Shown here one piece after another: positions 42,987-51,692 of a DNA stretch of 64,000 nt (its first letter is position 1; the number at the start of each line of letters is the position of its first letter). The stretch covers positions 112,466 to 176,465 of the forward strand of contig NZ_LJGT01000038.1 in the NCBI RefSeq assembly GCF_001751365.1. The letters run 5' to 3'. Both the position numbers and the translations under genes were made by a program. Source of the DNA: Streptomyces abyssalis. GTDB lineage: Bacteria; Actinomycetota; Actinomycetes; Streptomycetales; Streptomycetaceae. The notes beneath the pieces are model-generated. The model was not told the origin of the DNA and did not search any database. It saw only the letters and a list, made by a program, of their open reading frames with translations.

Positions 42987-43406
42987 GTGCCGACGTATCA
43001 GTACCAGTGCACCGAGTGCGGCGAGGGCCTCGAGGTGGTGCAGAAGTTCACCGACGACTCGCTGACCGAGTGCCCCAGCTGCGACGGACGCCTGAAGAAG
43101 GTGTTCTCCGCGGTCGGCATCGTCTTCAAGGGCTCCGGCTTCTACCGGAACGACAGCCGCAGTTCGTCTTCGGGCGCCGGCAAGTCGTCCGCGTCCTCCG
43201 GGGCGTCCGAGTCGTCGTCCGGGTCCTCGGAGTCGTCCTCCACGAGCAACGGCGACTCGTCCTCGGGTTCGCAGGGCTCCTCGGACTCCTCCGGTTCGTC
43301 GTCCTCCTCCGACTCCGCCAAGGCGGGCTCCTCGTCCGGCTCGTCCGGTGGCAACGGCTCCGGCTCCGGCTCCAAGAGCGCGAGCAAGGCGGGCACTTCG
43401 GCCTGA
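42987..43406 (+). CDS. FmdB-family zinc ribbon protein with Ser-rich tail
   Basis: 139 residues. The first 60 are the FmdB zinc ribbon (YQCTECGEGLEV and ECPSCDGRLKK, two CxxC pairs). The rest is an unstructured Ser/Gly-rich tail of over 70 residues. The small zinc ribbon family was named after a formamidase-linked regulator, but its real role is unknown. It lies between an MFS gene and MTA phosphorylase. Confidence 0.88.
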   Translation: MPTYQYQCTECGEGLEVVQKFTDDSLTECPSCDGRLKKVFSAVGIVFKGSGFYRNDSRSSSSGAGKSSASSGASESSSGSSESSSTSNGDSSSGSQGSSDSSGSSSSSDSAKAGSSSGSSGGNGSGSGSKSASKAGTSA

Positions 43407-43530
43407 GGCCCGGCTCCGGCGGCACTCGGGCGGTGTGCCCGGAAGGCCGTGCCGTGGAACGGGAGGGGTGCTGCGCCGGGCCTGAACGCCCGGCAGCGCG
43501 CCTCCGCCCGCTGCCCGTAGGGTGACCCGC

Positions 43531-44385
43531 ATGAGCGCACAGGCAGAGATCGGCGTCATCGGCGGTTCCGGCTTCTACTCCTTCCTCGACGACGTGACCG
43601 AGGTCGCGGTCGAGACTCCGTACGGAGCACCGAGCGACTCGGTCTTCATGGGCGAGCTGGGCGGGCGCCGCGTCGCCTTTCTGCCGCGGCACGGCCGCAA
43701 GCACCATCTGCCGCCCCACCGCATCAACTACCGCGCGAACATGTGGGCGTTGAGCTCCGTCGGAGTACGGCAGGTGCTGGGCCCGTGCGCCGCCGGCGGC
43801 CTGCGCCCGGAGTACGGCCCGGGGACGCTGCTCGTACCGGACCAGCTGGTGGACCGCACAAAGTCGCGTGTGCAGACCTACTTCGACGGCGAGCCGCTGC
43901 CGGACGGGTCCGTACCGAACGTCGTCCATCTGACCTTCGCCGACCCGTACTGCGCGACCGGACGGCAGGCGTCGCTGGCCGCCGCTCGCGAACACGGCTG
44001 GGACGCGGTGGACGGCGGCACGCTGTGCGTGGTCGAGGGGCCCCGCTTCTCCACCCGTGCCGAGTCCCGGTGGCACGCGGCGCAGGGCTGGTCCGTGGTC
44101 GGCATGACCGGGCACCCGGAGGCCGTCCTCGCCCGCGAACTGGGGGTCTGCTACTCCTCGTTGGCCCTTGTCACAGACCTGGACGCGGGGGCGGAGACGG
44201 GCGAGGGCGTCTCACACGAGGAAGTGCTGCGCGTGTTCGGGCAGAACGTGGGACGGCTGCGGCAGGTGCTCTTCGACGCCGTCGCGAAGCTGCCCGAGAA
44301 GCGTGACTGCGACTGCGCGCAGGCACTCGGCGGGATCGATCCGGGGATCGAGCTCCCCGGGGCGCTGCGGGACCAGCGGGGCTAG
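43531..44385 (+). CDS. S-methyl-5'-thioadenosine phosphorylase (PNP family 2)
   Basis: About 284 residues. IGVIGGSGFYSF and PRHGRKHHLPPHRINYRANMWAL are diagnostic of MTAP-type phosphorylases, as are EGPRFSTRAESRW and MTGHPEAVLARELG. It phosphorolyses methylthioadenosine (or methylthioinosine) in methionine salvage. ATG 43531 has TAGGGTG upstream; GTG 43522 is the alternative. Confidence 0.92.
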   Translation: MSAQAEIGVIGGSGFYSFLDDVTEVAVETPYGAPSDSVFMGELGGRRVAFLPRHGRKHHLPPHRINYRANMWALSSVGVRQVLGPCAAGGLRPEYGPGTLLVPDQLVDRTKSRVQTYFDGEPLPDGSVPNVVHLTFADPYCATGRQASLAAAREHGWDAVDGGTLCVVEGPRFSTRAESRWHAAQGWSVVGMTGHPEAVLARELGVCYSSLALVTDLDAGAETGEGVSHEEVLRVFGQNVGRLRQVLFDAVAKLPEKRDCDCAQALGGIDPGIELPGALRDQRG

Positions 44386-44533
44386 CGGAACCAGGGGCAA
44401 CTGGCGGGCTCAGAAGGCCAGGGGAACTGGCTGGGACGGCGGGACCGCAGGGCCGGCGGGGCGCATCAGGCAGGGACAGGGGGCAGGGAGAGCGCACGCG
44501 GTGTGCCCAAGCTTCCCGGGACGGGTGACCGGG

Positions 44534-44560
44534 TTGTCCACAACTGGCCGCCTGTCCACA
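44534..44560 (+). promoter_or_regulatory. Two DnaA boxes in the promoter of the CpaB-like gene
   Basis: TTGTCCACA (44534-44542) and CTGTCCACA (44552-44560) are same-orientation matches to the streptomycete DnaA box TTGTCCACA, 9 bp apart (18 bp centre to centre). They lie 85-110 bp before the membrane protein gene, in a 260-bp gap without other genes. Confidence 0.6.
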
Positions 44561-44645
44561 GATTTCAGCTGATTTCCCCTGGAGCGCGGCGAAGCCTGCA
44601 GTCTGGCACCGGAAGACGGAATCTCCGGCGCTCAGACGGCAGGCG

Positions 44646-45326
44646 GTGATCGTGATGCCCCGGGACTTCGAGTCGCGCCATGACGGCGTGGGCCCTGACG
44701 GGGAGGGTGACGGCGGGGAGCACCAGGGCGGACGGAGCGGTCCTGTGGTGCGACCGGACGGCCGCCGTCGCGGCTCCGGCCCGGTTCCAGGGCCGTGCGT
44801 GGTGCCGGAACTCACACCTGTGCGCCCCGGCTTGCGCGGCAGACACCGTCTGCCACGGATCGTGCGCGGAAAGCGCCGCTTCACGGCCGCCGTGCTCGCC
44901 GTCGCGGCCGCGGCGCTGGCCGGCCAGGTCGCCTCCGGCGAGGGCGGCGGGGCCGACGGCTCCGGACGGGGCCGGGAAGCCGCTCCCGCCCCGACTGCCG
45001 CCGCCCAGCGGGCACATGGGCAGTCCGCGGGCGGGCAGAGGTCCGCTTCCGTGGTCTCCGCTCCGGTGCGGATCGCGGATGCCGGAGCGGTACGGCTCCT
45101 GCGTCCCGGAGACCGGGTCGATGTGATCGCCGGTTCCGACGGGACGGAGGCGGCCAGGGTGGTGGCCAGGGGCGCACGGGTGGATCGAGTGCCCAGGTCC
45201 GTGGAGACTGACCCGGCCGGCGCGGGGCACGACGGAGCGCTCGTCGTCCTCAGAGTGCCTCGTGAGAAGGCCGCCGCACTCGCCGGTGCGGGGGCCTCCG
45301 GCAGGCTGGCGGTGACGCTGTGCTGA
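44646..45326 (+). CDS. CpaB/RcpC-like single-pass membrane protein
   Basis: 226 residues. A basic N-terminal ~75 residues is followed by one membrane helix (RRFTAAVLAVAAAALAG) and an extracytoplasmic domain with SAPVRIADAGAVRLLRPGDRVDVIA, matching the RcpC/CpaB C-terminal domain that forms a periplasmic collar in Flp/Tad pilus systems. No other tad genes are in view. It precedes mscL by 72 bp and may share its transcript. The first 60 residues are low-complexity, so GTG 44646 or an ATG nine bases later are both possible. Confidence 0.72.
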   Translation: MIVMPRDFESRHDGVGPDGEGDGGEHQGGRSGPVVRPDGRRRGSGPVPGPCVVPELTPVRPGLRGRHRLPRIVRGKRRFTAAVLAVAAAALAGQVASGEGGGADGSGRGREAAPAPTAAAQRAHGQSAGGQRSASVVSAPVRIADAGAVRLLRPGDRVDVIAGSDGTEAARVVARGARVDRVPRSVETDPAGAGHDGALVVLRVPREKAAALAGAGASGRLAVTLC

Positions 45327-45398
45327 GCCCTAGCTCCTCCCGCGTCACGCGCCGGCGTCCGTACCGCACAGGAGTCGAGAAGAGACAGGTCGAAGAGC

Positions 45399-45980
45399 GT
45401 GACAGCTGTGGAGAGCGAGAAGAAGGGCCTGCTGACGGGATTCAAGGAATTCCTGATGCGCGGCAACGTGGTCGAGCTGGCCGTCGCCGTCGTCATCGGC
45501 ACGGCCTTCAGCAAGATCGTCGATTCCCTCGTCAAGGGCCTGATCAATCCGCTCGTGGGCGCGATAGGCACGAAGGACCTGGAGAAGTACAGCTTCTGCC
45601 TGAAGGCGCCCTGCGAGACGAGCAAGACGACGGGCGAAGTGACGAGCGGGGTCCCGGTCAACTGGGGTCCGGTGCTCAGCGCCACCCTGACCTTCCTGAT
45701 CACGGCGGCGGTCGTCTACTTCCTCATGATCCTTCCGATGACCAGGTACAAGGAGCGGCTGGCGGCGAAGAAGACCACCCCGGAAGCACCCCCGGAGGTG
45801 AGCGAGGTCGACCTGCTGACGGAGATCCGCGACCTTCTCGCCTCGGAGCGCGGGAGCTCGGACGGCAGGTCCGGCGGCACGGAGGTCGCGGCCGGTTCCG
45901 GCGGCAGTGCGGATACGGAAGGCTCACTGGGGCAGCAGCGCGACGGCGGCGGGCGCGGGGTGAGCACGGAGAAGCCGTAG
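45399..45980 (+). CDS. mscL: Large-conductance mechanosensitive channel
   Basis: 193 residues, longer than the usual 130-150 because of a loop with CLKAPC between the two membrane helices and a 60-residue acidic/Gly/Ser tail. The first helix GFKEFLMRGNVVELAVAVVIGTAF is highly conserved; the second is LSATLTFLITAAVVYFLM. The GTG start is preceded by GAAGAG. It releases solutes on hypo-osmotic shock. Confidence 0.93.
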   Translation: MTAVESEKKGLLTGFKEFLMRGNVVELAVAVVIGTAFSKIVDSLVKGLINPLVGAIGTKDLEKYSFCLKAPCETSKTTGEVTSGVPVNWGPVLSATLTFLITAAVVYFLMILPMTRYKERLAAKKTTPEAPPEVSEVDLLTEIRDLLASERGSSDGRSGGTEVAAGSGGSADTEGSLGQQRDGGGRGVSTEKP

Positions 45981-45987
45981 CCGGGCC

Positions 45988-46206
45988 TCACAGGTGGTGG
46001 GGCGGCTTCTCCTCCAGGAAGCGGGCCAGGTCCGCGGCGCCGTCCGGTTGCTGCCCACCGCCGGACGCGGCCCCCGCGGAGCCGCCCTCGCCGGCCCGGA
46101 CTTCGCCCCACCCGCTGTCGGTGTCGTCCGCTGAGCGGAGGCTGAGCGGATCGTCGAACTGGAGCCGCGCGGCGGGGTCGGCGGGCTGCTGCGAACCGGT
46201 GGTCAT
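45988..46206 (-). CDS. Small conserved hypothetical protein
   Basis: 72 residues, acidic, Gly/Ser/Asp-rich, ending DLARFLEEKPPHHL. Related short proteins are common next to this P1 peptidase in streptomycetes, from memory. No domain or signal sequence. The ATG at 46206 lies 44 bp from the divergent peptidase start, leaving room only for overlapping or leaderless promoters. Confidence 0.68.
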   Translation of the reverse strand: MTTGSQQPADPAARLQFDDPLSLRSADDTDSGWGEVRAGEGGSAGAASGGGQQPDGAADLARFLEEKPPHHL

Positions 46207-46250
46207 GCATGCAGCGTACGGGGTTCCCGTACGGCTGGTATCCATGGCGC

Positions 46251-47306
46251 ATGACTACTCAGGACGCTCTGACGGACGTACCGGGCATGCGGGTCGGCCA
46301 CGCACAGCGCGCGGGAGCCGGCCACCCGGGCTGGCTGACCGGCACGACCGTGGTGCTGGCTCCGGAGGGCGGCGCGGTCGCCGGTGTCGACTGCCGTGGC
46401 GGCGGCCCGGGCACACGGGAGACGGACGCGCTGGACCCGCGGAACGTGGTGGAACGCATTCACGCGGTGGTGCTCACCGGTGGCAGCGCCTTCGGGCTCG
46501 ACTCCGCCTCGGGCGTGGTCAGTTGGCTGGAGGAGCAGGGCCGCGGCGTTCAGGTGGGGCCGGATCCGGCGCAGGTGGTGCCCGTCGTCCCGGCGGCCGT
46601 CCTCTTCGACCTGGGGCGTGGCGGTCGCTGGCAGGCCCGTCCGGGCCCGGAGCTGGGGCGGGAAGCCGTGGAGGCCGCGGCGGCCACCGGGCCGGGTTCG
46701 CCCGTCCCGCAGGGCAACGTGGGTGCGGGCACGGGTGCGGTGGTGGGTGGCCTCAAGGGCGGTACGGGCACCGCGAGCACCGTGCTCCCCTCGGGAGTCA
46801 CCGTCGCTGCGATCGCCGCTGTCAACGCGGCCGGTTCGGCGGTGGACCCGGCCACGGGGGTGCTCTACGGCGAGATGTGGGACGGGCTTCCGCCTGTGCC
46901 GGACGGGGGCGTGCACGCACAGGCACAGCGCAGACTGGCGGAGGCACGCGAGGAGACGGGCAGGCGGGCGGCAGGTGTGCTGCGTCCCCCGCTCAACACG
47001 ACGCTGGCGGTGGTCGCCACGGACGCCGCGCTGACCCGCGCACAGGCACAGAAGACGGCAGGCACCGCCCACGACGGGCTGGCGCGCGCGGTGCGGCCGG
47101 TGCACCTCATGCACGACGGAGACACCGTCTTCAGCCTGGCCACCTGCGAACGCCCTCTGGCGGAAGGCGAGTTGAACGACGTCCTGGCTGCGTCAGCGGA
47201 TGTCCTGACGCGGTCCGTGACAAAGGCGGTGCTCGCAGCGGAGGGAGTGGACGGCCCGGGCGGCGTCTTCCCGTCCTACCGGGACGTGTACGAGCGACGG
47301 GACTGA
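46251..47306 (+). CDS. P1-family (DmpA/S58) peptidase
   Basis: 351 residues. The N-terminal PGMRVGHAQ and the glycine-rich VLTGGSAFGLDSASGV match family S58, and NTTLAVVATDA near residue 260 is the autocleavage region that produces the N-terminal nucleophile of the beta chain. Family members are aminopeptidases or beta-peptidases, some acting on D-amino-acid amides. No signal peptide is visible, so it is cytoplasmic. Confidence 0.88.
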   Translation: MTTQDALTDVPGMRVGHAQRAGAGHPGWLTGTTVVLAPEGGAVAGVDCRGGGPGTRETDALDPRNVVERIHAVVLTGGSAFGLDSASGVVSWLEEQGRGVQVGPDPAQVVPVVPAAVLFDLGRGGRWQARPGPELGREAVEAAAATGPGSPVPQGNVGAGTGAVVGGLKGGTGTASTVLPSGVTVAAIAAVNAAGSAVDPATGVLYGEMWDGLPPVPDGGVHAQAQRRLAEAREETGRRAAGVLRPPLNTTLAVVATDAALTRAQAQKTAGTAHDGLARAVRPVHLMHDGDTVFSLATCERPLAEGELNDVLAASADVLTRSVTKAVLAAEGVDGPGGVFPSYRDVYERRD

Positions 47307-47422
47307 CAGGGACGGCTGGACCGGTACGGACGGCGGGGACCGTCGATACGGCCGCCCATGCTGATCCGACGGGGACCGCACGGGCGGCAGGCCGGCCCGG
47401 CGAGGGACTGCCGCTCCGTGCG

Positions 47423-47797
47423 TCAACTGGCCCAAGGCGGCGTGAGGATGGTGCCGTCGGCCAGTTCGGCCCGGAGGCCGACGCGGGTCGTGACCCACAT
47501 CTGCGCGGGCTCGTCGGCCGGATTGGCCACCGCCAGCGCGGAACCTGCGGGAGCCACCGCCGCGTCGCCGGCACCGAGTTCAGCGGTCTCGTCGTCGATG
47601 GTGAGCCGCAGCCGACCGGACAGGACGTAGAACGCTTCCTCGTGGCTGATCACGTGAACCGGTGCCGCCGTGCCAGGCGGGATCTCACCGCGCCAGGCTG
47701 CGAGTTCCTCGCTGCCCGTCGCCGGTCTGACGTAGGAAGTGAAGCGGGCGCCGTGCATTTCGTGCACGACGGCCTCGGTACTGCGGATGACGGGCAT
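47423..47797 (-). CDS. Single-domain cupin protein
   Basis: 124 residues. Cupin motif 1 is PVHVISHEEAFYVLSGRLRL (G-x5-HxH-x-E-like with His and Glu kept) and motif 2 AGDAAVAPAGSALAVANP. Probably a metal-dependent small-molecule binding or isomerase protein. GGAGG precedes the ATG. It shares a divergent promoter with a MarR regulator, which is likely its controller. Confidence 0.85.
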   Translation of the reverse strand: MPVIRSTEAVVHEMHGARFTSYVRPATGSEELAAWRGEIPPGTAAPVHVISHEEAFYVLSGRLRLTIDDETAELGAGDAAVAPAGSALAVANPADEPAQMWVTTRVGLRAELADGTILTPPWAS

Positions 47798-47819
47798 GCC
47801 GGGCCTCCAACTAGACAAT

Positions 47820-47853
47820 TTGCTTGTCCATATAGACAAGCAAGCTGTCTATA
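47820..47853. promoter_or_regulatory. Overlapping inverted repeats, likely MarR operator
   Basis: TTGCTTGTC (47820-47828) and GACAAGCAA (47835-47843) form a perfect 9-bp repeat around CATATA. TATAGACA (47831-47838) and TGTCTATA (47846-47853) form a second perfect 8-bp repeat overlapping it. They fill the gap between the cupin and MarR genes and overlap the -10 region (TATAGT, 47854-47859), from which the marR-type mRNA would be leaderless. Confidence 0.75.
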
Positions 47854-47867
47854 TATAGTCAAGCCCC

Positions 47868-48308
47868 ATGGATACCCCTCTGACCTTCTCCGCGCTCGTA
47901 CTCGCACTCTCCGGGCAGTTGGTGCAGGAAATCCACGATCGCGTGTCCCAGCAGGGATTCCACGACCTGCGTCCCGTGCACGGCTTCGCCTTCGCCCGCA
48001 TCTCAAGCGGTGGCGCCACCACGGCCGACCTGGCCGAACACCTGGGAGTGACCAAGCAGGCGGCCGCCCAACTGGTCGCGGAACTGGTCGGCAAGGGATA
48101 CGTGCTGCGCCGTGCGCACCCGCACGACGCCCGCGCGAGGCTCCTGGAGCTGACGGATGACGGCCGGGCCGCCACCCGCGCCGCCGATCAGGCCGCACGG
48201 GAGGCGGTGGCGCCATGGCGAGAGGAGCTCGGTGAGAAGCGCTTCGGGGAGCTGGTCGCCGACCTGACGCGGCTCGCGCCAAGGGGGCCCGTCCGCCCCT
48301 CCTGGTGA
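47868..48308 (+). CDS. MarR-family transcriptional regulator
   Basis: 146 residues with the winged helix SSGGATTADLAEHLGVTKQAAAQLVAELVGKGYVLRRAHPHDARARLLELT. Divergent from a cupin gene across a symmetric operator; autoregulation and control of the cupin are likely. Its ATG follows the -10 box by 8 bases. Confidence 0.88.
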   Translation: MDTPLTFSALVLALSGQLVQEIHDRVSQQGFHDLRPVHGFAFARISSGGATTADLAEHLGVTKQAAAQLVAELVGKGYVLRRAHPHDARARLLELTDDGRAATRAADQAAREAVAPWREELGEKRFGELVADLTRLAPRGPVRPSW

Positions 48309-48399
48309 GCCGCTGACCGGTGATCCGGGAGCCCCGCCGCGGGGCGCGACGGGCAGCGCGGCGAGGGCCGCGGCGTCGCCGCAGGCGGGAGGGGACCGC

Positions 48400-50565
48400 T
48401 CAGGCGGCCGCGGTCGCTGCGGCCGGTTCCTTGCTCCGGTCCTTCGGCTGCCCGCCCGTACCGCGGGAGGCCGCATCCCCGCGGGAGCGGGTTCCCTTGA
48501 GGAGGAGGACGAGCCCCGTGGTGACGATCGTGCCCGCCGCGATCGCGACGAGGTACAGCAGCGGGGAGCCGATGAGCGGCACGACGAAGACACCGCCGTG
48601 CGGTGCCCGCAGCGTGCTCCCGAAGGCCATCGTCAGCGCGCCCGTCACCGCGCCGCCCGCCATGGAGGAGGGGATGACGCGCAGCGGGTCGGCGGCGGCG
48701 AACGGGATGGCTCCCTCGGTGATGAAGGAGCCACCGAGCACCCATGCCGCCTTGCCGTTCTCGCGTTCGGCCGTGGTGAACAGCCTGCCGCGTACGACAG
48801 TCGCGAGGGCCATGCCCAGCGGAGGAACCATTCCGGCGGCCATGGCGGCTGCCATCACGGTCAGGCTTCCGTTGCCGGGGTCGGAGGTGGCGATGCCCCC
48901 GGTGGCGAAGGTGTAGGCGACCTTGTTGACGGGGCCGCCCAGGTCGAAGCACATCATGAGCCCGATGAGCAGGCCCAGCAGGACGGCGTTGGTGCCGGTG
49001 AGGCCGCCGAGCCAGTCCGTCATGGCCTTCTGGGCACCGGCGACGGGCTTGCCGATGAGCAGGAACATGAGCGTGCCGACGACGGCCGAGGAGAGCAGGG
49101 GTATGACGACCACGGGCATGATGCCGCGGAACACCGGCGGGATCGCGATCCGCTGGACCGCCATCACCAGGGCGCCGGCCAGCAGGCCCGCGACCAGGCC
49201 GCCCAGGAAGCCCGCTTCGATCTCGACGGCGACGGCGCCGCCGACGAAACCGGGCACCAGGCCGGGCCGGTCGGCCATGCCGTAGGCGATGTAACCCGCG
49301 AGCACCGGTACGAGGAAGCTGAAGGCGAGCTGGCCGATCTGGTTGAACAGGGCCGCCCAGCTGGAGAGTTCGGTCCACGCGAAGTGGTCGGCGACGGACT
49401 TGGCCTCGGCGATCCCGTAACCGCCGATCGCGAAGGAGAGCGCGATGAGCAGACCGCCCGCGGCGACGAACGGGACCATGTAACTCACGCCGGTCATCAG
49501 CCACTTGCGCAGCCGGGTGCCGTAGCCGTCCCCGGGCTCGCCCGCGGCGTCCACGGGGGAGCCGGTGCGGGCGGGCCCGGAGATCTCGCCGCGCTCGGCC
49601 TTGCCCCGTACTTCCGCGATGAGTGCGGCGGGACGGTTGATGGCGGCCTTCACTCCCGCGTCGACGGTCGGCTTGCCCGCGAAGCGTTCCTTCTCCCGGA
49701 CCTCCACGTCGTGCGCGAAGATCACTCCGTCCGCGGCGTCGATGGCCGCGGGGTCGATGCGGTCGAATCCGGCGGATCCCTGGGTCTCCACGGAGACTTC
49801 GGCTCCCGCCTCCCGCCCGGCCCGTTCCAGGGACTCGGCCGCCATGTAGGTGTGCGCGATCCCGGTGGGGCAGGAGGTGACGGCGACGATGCGGAAGGGG
49901 CGGCCCTCCCGGCCGTCGCCACTGTCCTGCTCCGACGCAGGAGCAGGCGCAGGCGCAGGCGGCTGAGCCGACGGGGATTCCTCGGGAGACGGCGGCTCTC
50001 CGGGCGCGGCCCCGCTCGCTCCGGCCCGTCCCGCTCCTCCCGCTCCTCCGGCCCCTTCGGCCGCTCCGGCCGCTCCGGCGCCGACTGCCCCTGATGCGGC
50101 TTCAGCCGACGGTGTGTCGCCCCGTATGTCGCCCCGTATGAGGGCCGCGGCCCGCGCGGGGTGGGTGACCGTGCGCAGGGCTCCCGTGAAGTCCTCGTCC
50201 GCCAGGTGCCGGGCGAGGCTGGAGAGTATGCCGAGGTGATCGCTGTCGGCCCCGTCGGGGGCGGCGATCAGGAAGACCAGGTCGGCGGGCCCGTCCGCGG
50301 AACCGAAGTCGACGGGGCGGGCAGGGCGGCCGAAGGCGAGCGTCGGCTCGGTGACGTGTGCGCTGCGGCAGTGCGGTATGCCGATGCCGCCTTCGAGGCC
50401 GGTCGGCATCTGGGCCTCCCGGGCGGCGACGTCCGCGAGGAACCCTTCGAGGTCGGTTACGCGGCCTTCCGCGAGCATTCGCCCGGCGAGCGAACGTGCG
50501 GCTTCTTCCTTGGTGTCCGCGGCCAGGTCGAGGTCGACCAGATCCGCGTTGATCAACTGACTCAT
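48400..50565 (-). CDS. fruA: Fructose PTS permease EIIABC
   Basis: 721 residues in order: IIA (1-145, phospho-His in GIGIPHCRSAH), a Gly/Ala/Pro linker of ~55 residues, IIB (205-300, phospho-Cys in VTSCPTGIAHTYMAAESL) and IIC (325-690) with about 8-9 membrane segments. It imports and phosphorylates fructose to fructose-1-phosphate. ATGA overlap with fruK upstream. Confidence 0.95.
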   Translation of the reverse strand: MSQLINADLVDLDLAADTKEEAARSLAGRMLAEGRVTDLEGFLADVAAREAQMPTGLEGGIGIPHCRSAHVTEPTLAFGRPARPVDFGSADGPADLVFLIAAPDGADSDHLGILSSLARHLADEDFTGALRTVTHPARAAALIRGDIRGDTPSAEAASGAVGAGAAGAAEGAGGAGGAGRAGASGAAPGEPPSPEESPSAQPPAPAPAPASEQDSGDGREGRPFRIVAVTSCPTGIAHTYMAAESLERAGREAGAEVSVETQGSAGFDRIDPAAIDAADGVIFAHDVEVREKERFAGKPTVDAGVKAAINRPAALIAEVRGKAERGEISGPARTGSPVDAAGEPGDGYGTRLRKWLMTGVSYMVPFVAAGGLLIALSFAIGGYGIAEAKSVADHFAWTELSSWAALFNQIGQLAFSFLVPVLAGYIAYGMADRPGLVPGFVGGAVAVEIEAGFLGGLVAGLLAGALVMAVQRIAIPPVFRGIMPVVVIPLLSSAVVGTLMFLLIGKPVAGAQKAMTDWLGGLTGTNAVLLGLLIGLMMCFDLGGPVNKVAYTFATGGIATSDPGNGSLTVMAAAMAAGMVPPLGMALATVVRGRLFTTAERENGKAAWVLGGSFITEGAIPFAAADPLRVIPSSMAGGAVTGALTMAFGSTLRAPHGGVFVVPLIGSPLLYLVAIAAGTIVTTGLVLLLKGTRSRGDAASRGTGGQPKDRSKEPAAATAAA

Positions 50566-51692
50566 CGCACGGCTCCATCGGCGCTGTCGGGCAGGGCATG
50601 GCCCAGGGGCGGGCCCGGAGGCCGGCCCAGGGGGTGGTCCAGGGGCGGTTCGGTCGTCACGGTGACGTCGTCGGGGTGCAGATCCGCCGGGCGCGGCATC
50701 GCGCTGCCCGGCAGCTGCACCGCGGCCAGGCCATGTGCGACTGCCGAGGTCAGTGCCTGCGGACCGGCACCGGCACCTCCCGCGGCGAGGAAGCCGGCGA
50801 GCGAGGCGTCGCCGGCGCCGACGTCACTGCGTACGGCTACGGACGGGGCGGAGCCGAAGTATGTGCCGGTGGCGTCGACCAGCAGCTGCCCGGTGGCTCC
50901 GAGGCTGGCGAGGACCGCACCGGCGCCCGCGTGCCGAAGGTCCTCGGCGGCCTTCAGCGCGTCGCCCACGGTGGCGAGGGGGCGGCCGACGGCCTCGGCG
51001 AGTTCGTCGGCGTTGGGTTTCACGACGTCCGGCCGCTCCCGCAGGGCGGCGGACAGGGCAGGTCCCGAGGTGTCCAGGGCGATACGTATGCCCTGCTCGT
51101 GAGCGCGTGCGACGAGCCCCGCGTACCAGGCGGGCGGCAGTCCGCGCGGCAGGCTGCCACAGCAGACGATCCAGGCGGCGCCGGCTCCTGCCGCGCGCTC
51201 CCCCACGGTCTCCATGAGCGCCTCGGCCTCGTCGGAGCTGATCTCCGGACCGGCGGCGTTGATCTTGGTGAGGCTGCCGTCGGGCTCGGCGAGCGAGATG
51301 TTGACACGGGTCGACTCCCGTACGGGGACGCCCGCCACCTCGATGCCCCGCCGCCCCAGCAACTCGGCGAGCAGCGCTCCCTCGGGCCCGCCGAGCGGCA
51401 GCACCGCGACGGTGCTCCGCCCGGCGGCGGCCAGGGCACGTGAGACGTTGACGCCCTTGCCGCCGGGGTCGACCCGGTCGGCGGCGGCGCGCAGCACGGC
51501 TCCCCGCGCCAGACGGTCGACCTCGTACGTACGGTCAAGGCTCGGGTTGGGGGTGACGGTGACGACGGCCCTGGGCACACGTCCATCAGCCGACGGGCCG
51601 CCGCTCCTGGCATCGGTCCCGCCGCCGCTCCGGCCATCCATCCCGTCGCGGGCCCGACCACCCGTACGGTCGCCGGTCCGGTCGTCGTTCAT
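50562..51692 (-). CDS. fruK: 1-phosphofructokinase
   Basis: 376 residues. TPNPSLDRTYEVD, GGKGVNVSRALAAAG and the anion-hole loop SDVGAGDASLAGFL are the PfkB signatures of 1-phosphofructokinase. The first ~38 residues are a low-complexity Asp/Gly/Arg extension. It converts fructose-1-phosphate to fructose-1,6-bisphosphate. Coupled by ATGA to the regulator gene upstream and to fruA downstream. Confidence 0.94.
   Translation of the reverse strand: MNDDRTGDRTGGRARDGMDGRSGGGTDARSGGPSADGRVPRAVVTVTPNPSLDRTYEVDRLARGAVLRAAADRVDPGGKGVNVSRALAAAGRSTVAVLPLGGPEGALLAELLGRRGIEVAGVPVRESTRVNISLAEPDGSLTKINAAGPEISSDEAEALMETVGERAAGAGAAWIVCCGSLPRGLPPAWYAGLVARAHEQGIRIALDTSGPALSAALRERPDVVKPNADELAEAVGRPLATVGDALKAAEDLRHAGAGAVLASLGATGQLLVDATGTYFGSAPSVAVRSDVGAGDASLAGFLAAGGAGAGPQALTSAVAHGLAAVQLPGSAMPRPADLHPDDVTVTTEPPLDHPLGRPPGPPLGHALPDSADGAVR

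Noticed and set aside
45320-48160. Very long plus-strand open frame across mscL, the P1 peptidase and the cupin gene
   Set aside because: It runs out of frame through three clear genes and is Arg/Gly-rich without motifs; another GC-driven shadow frame.
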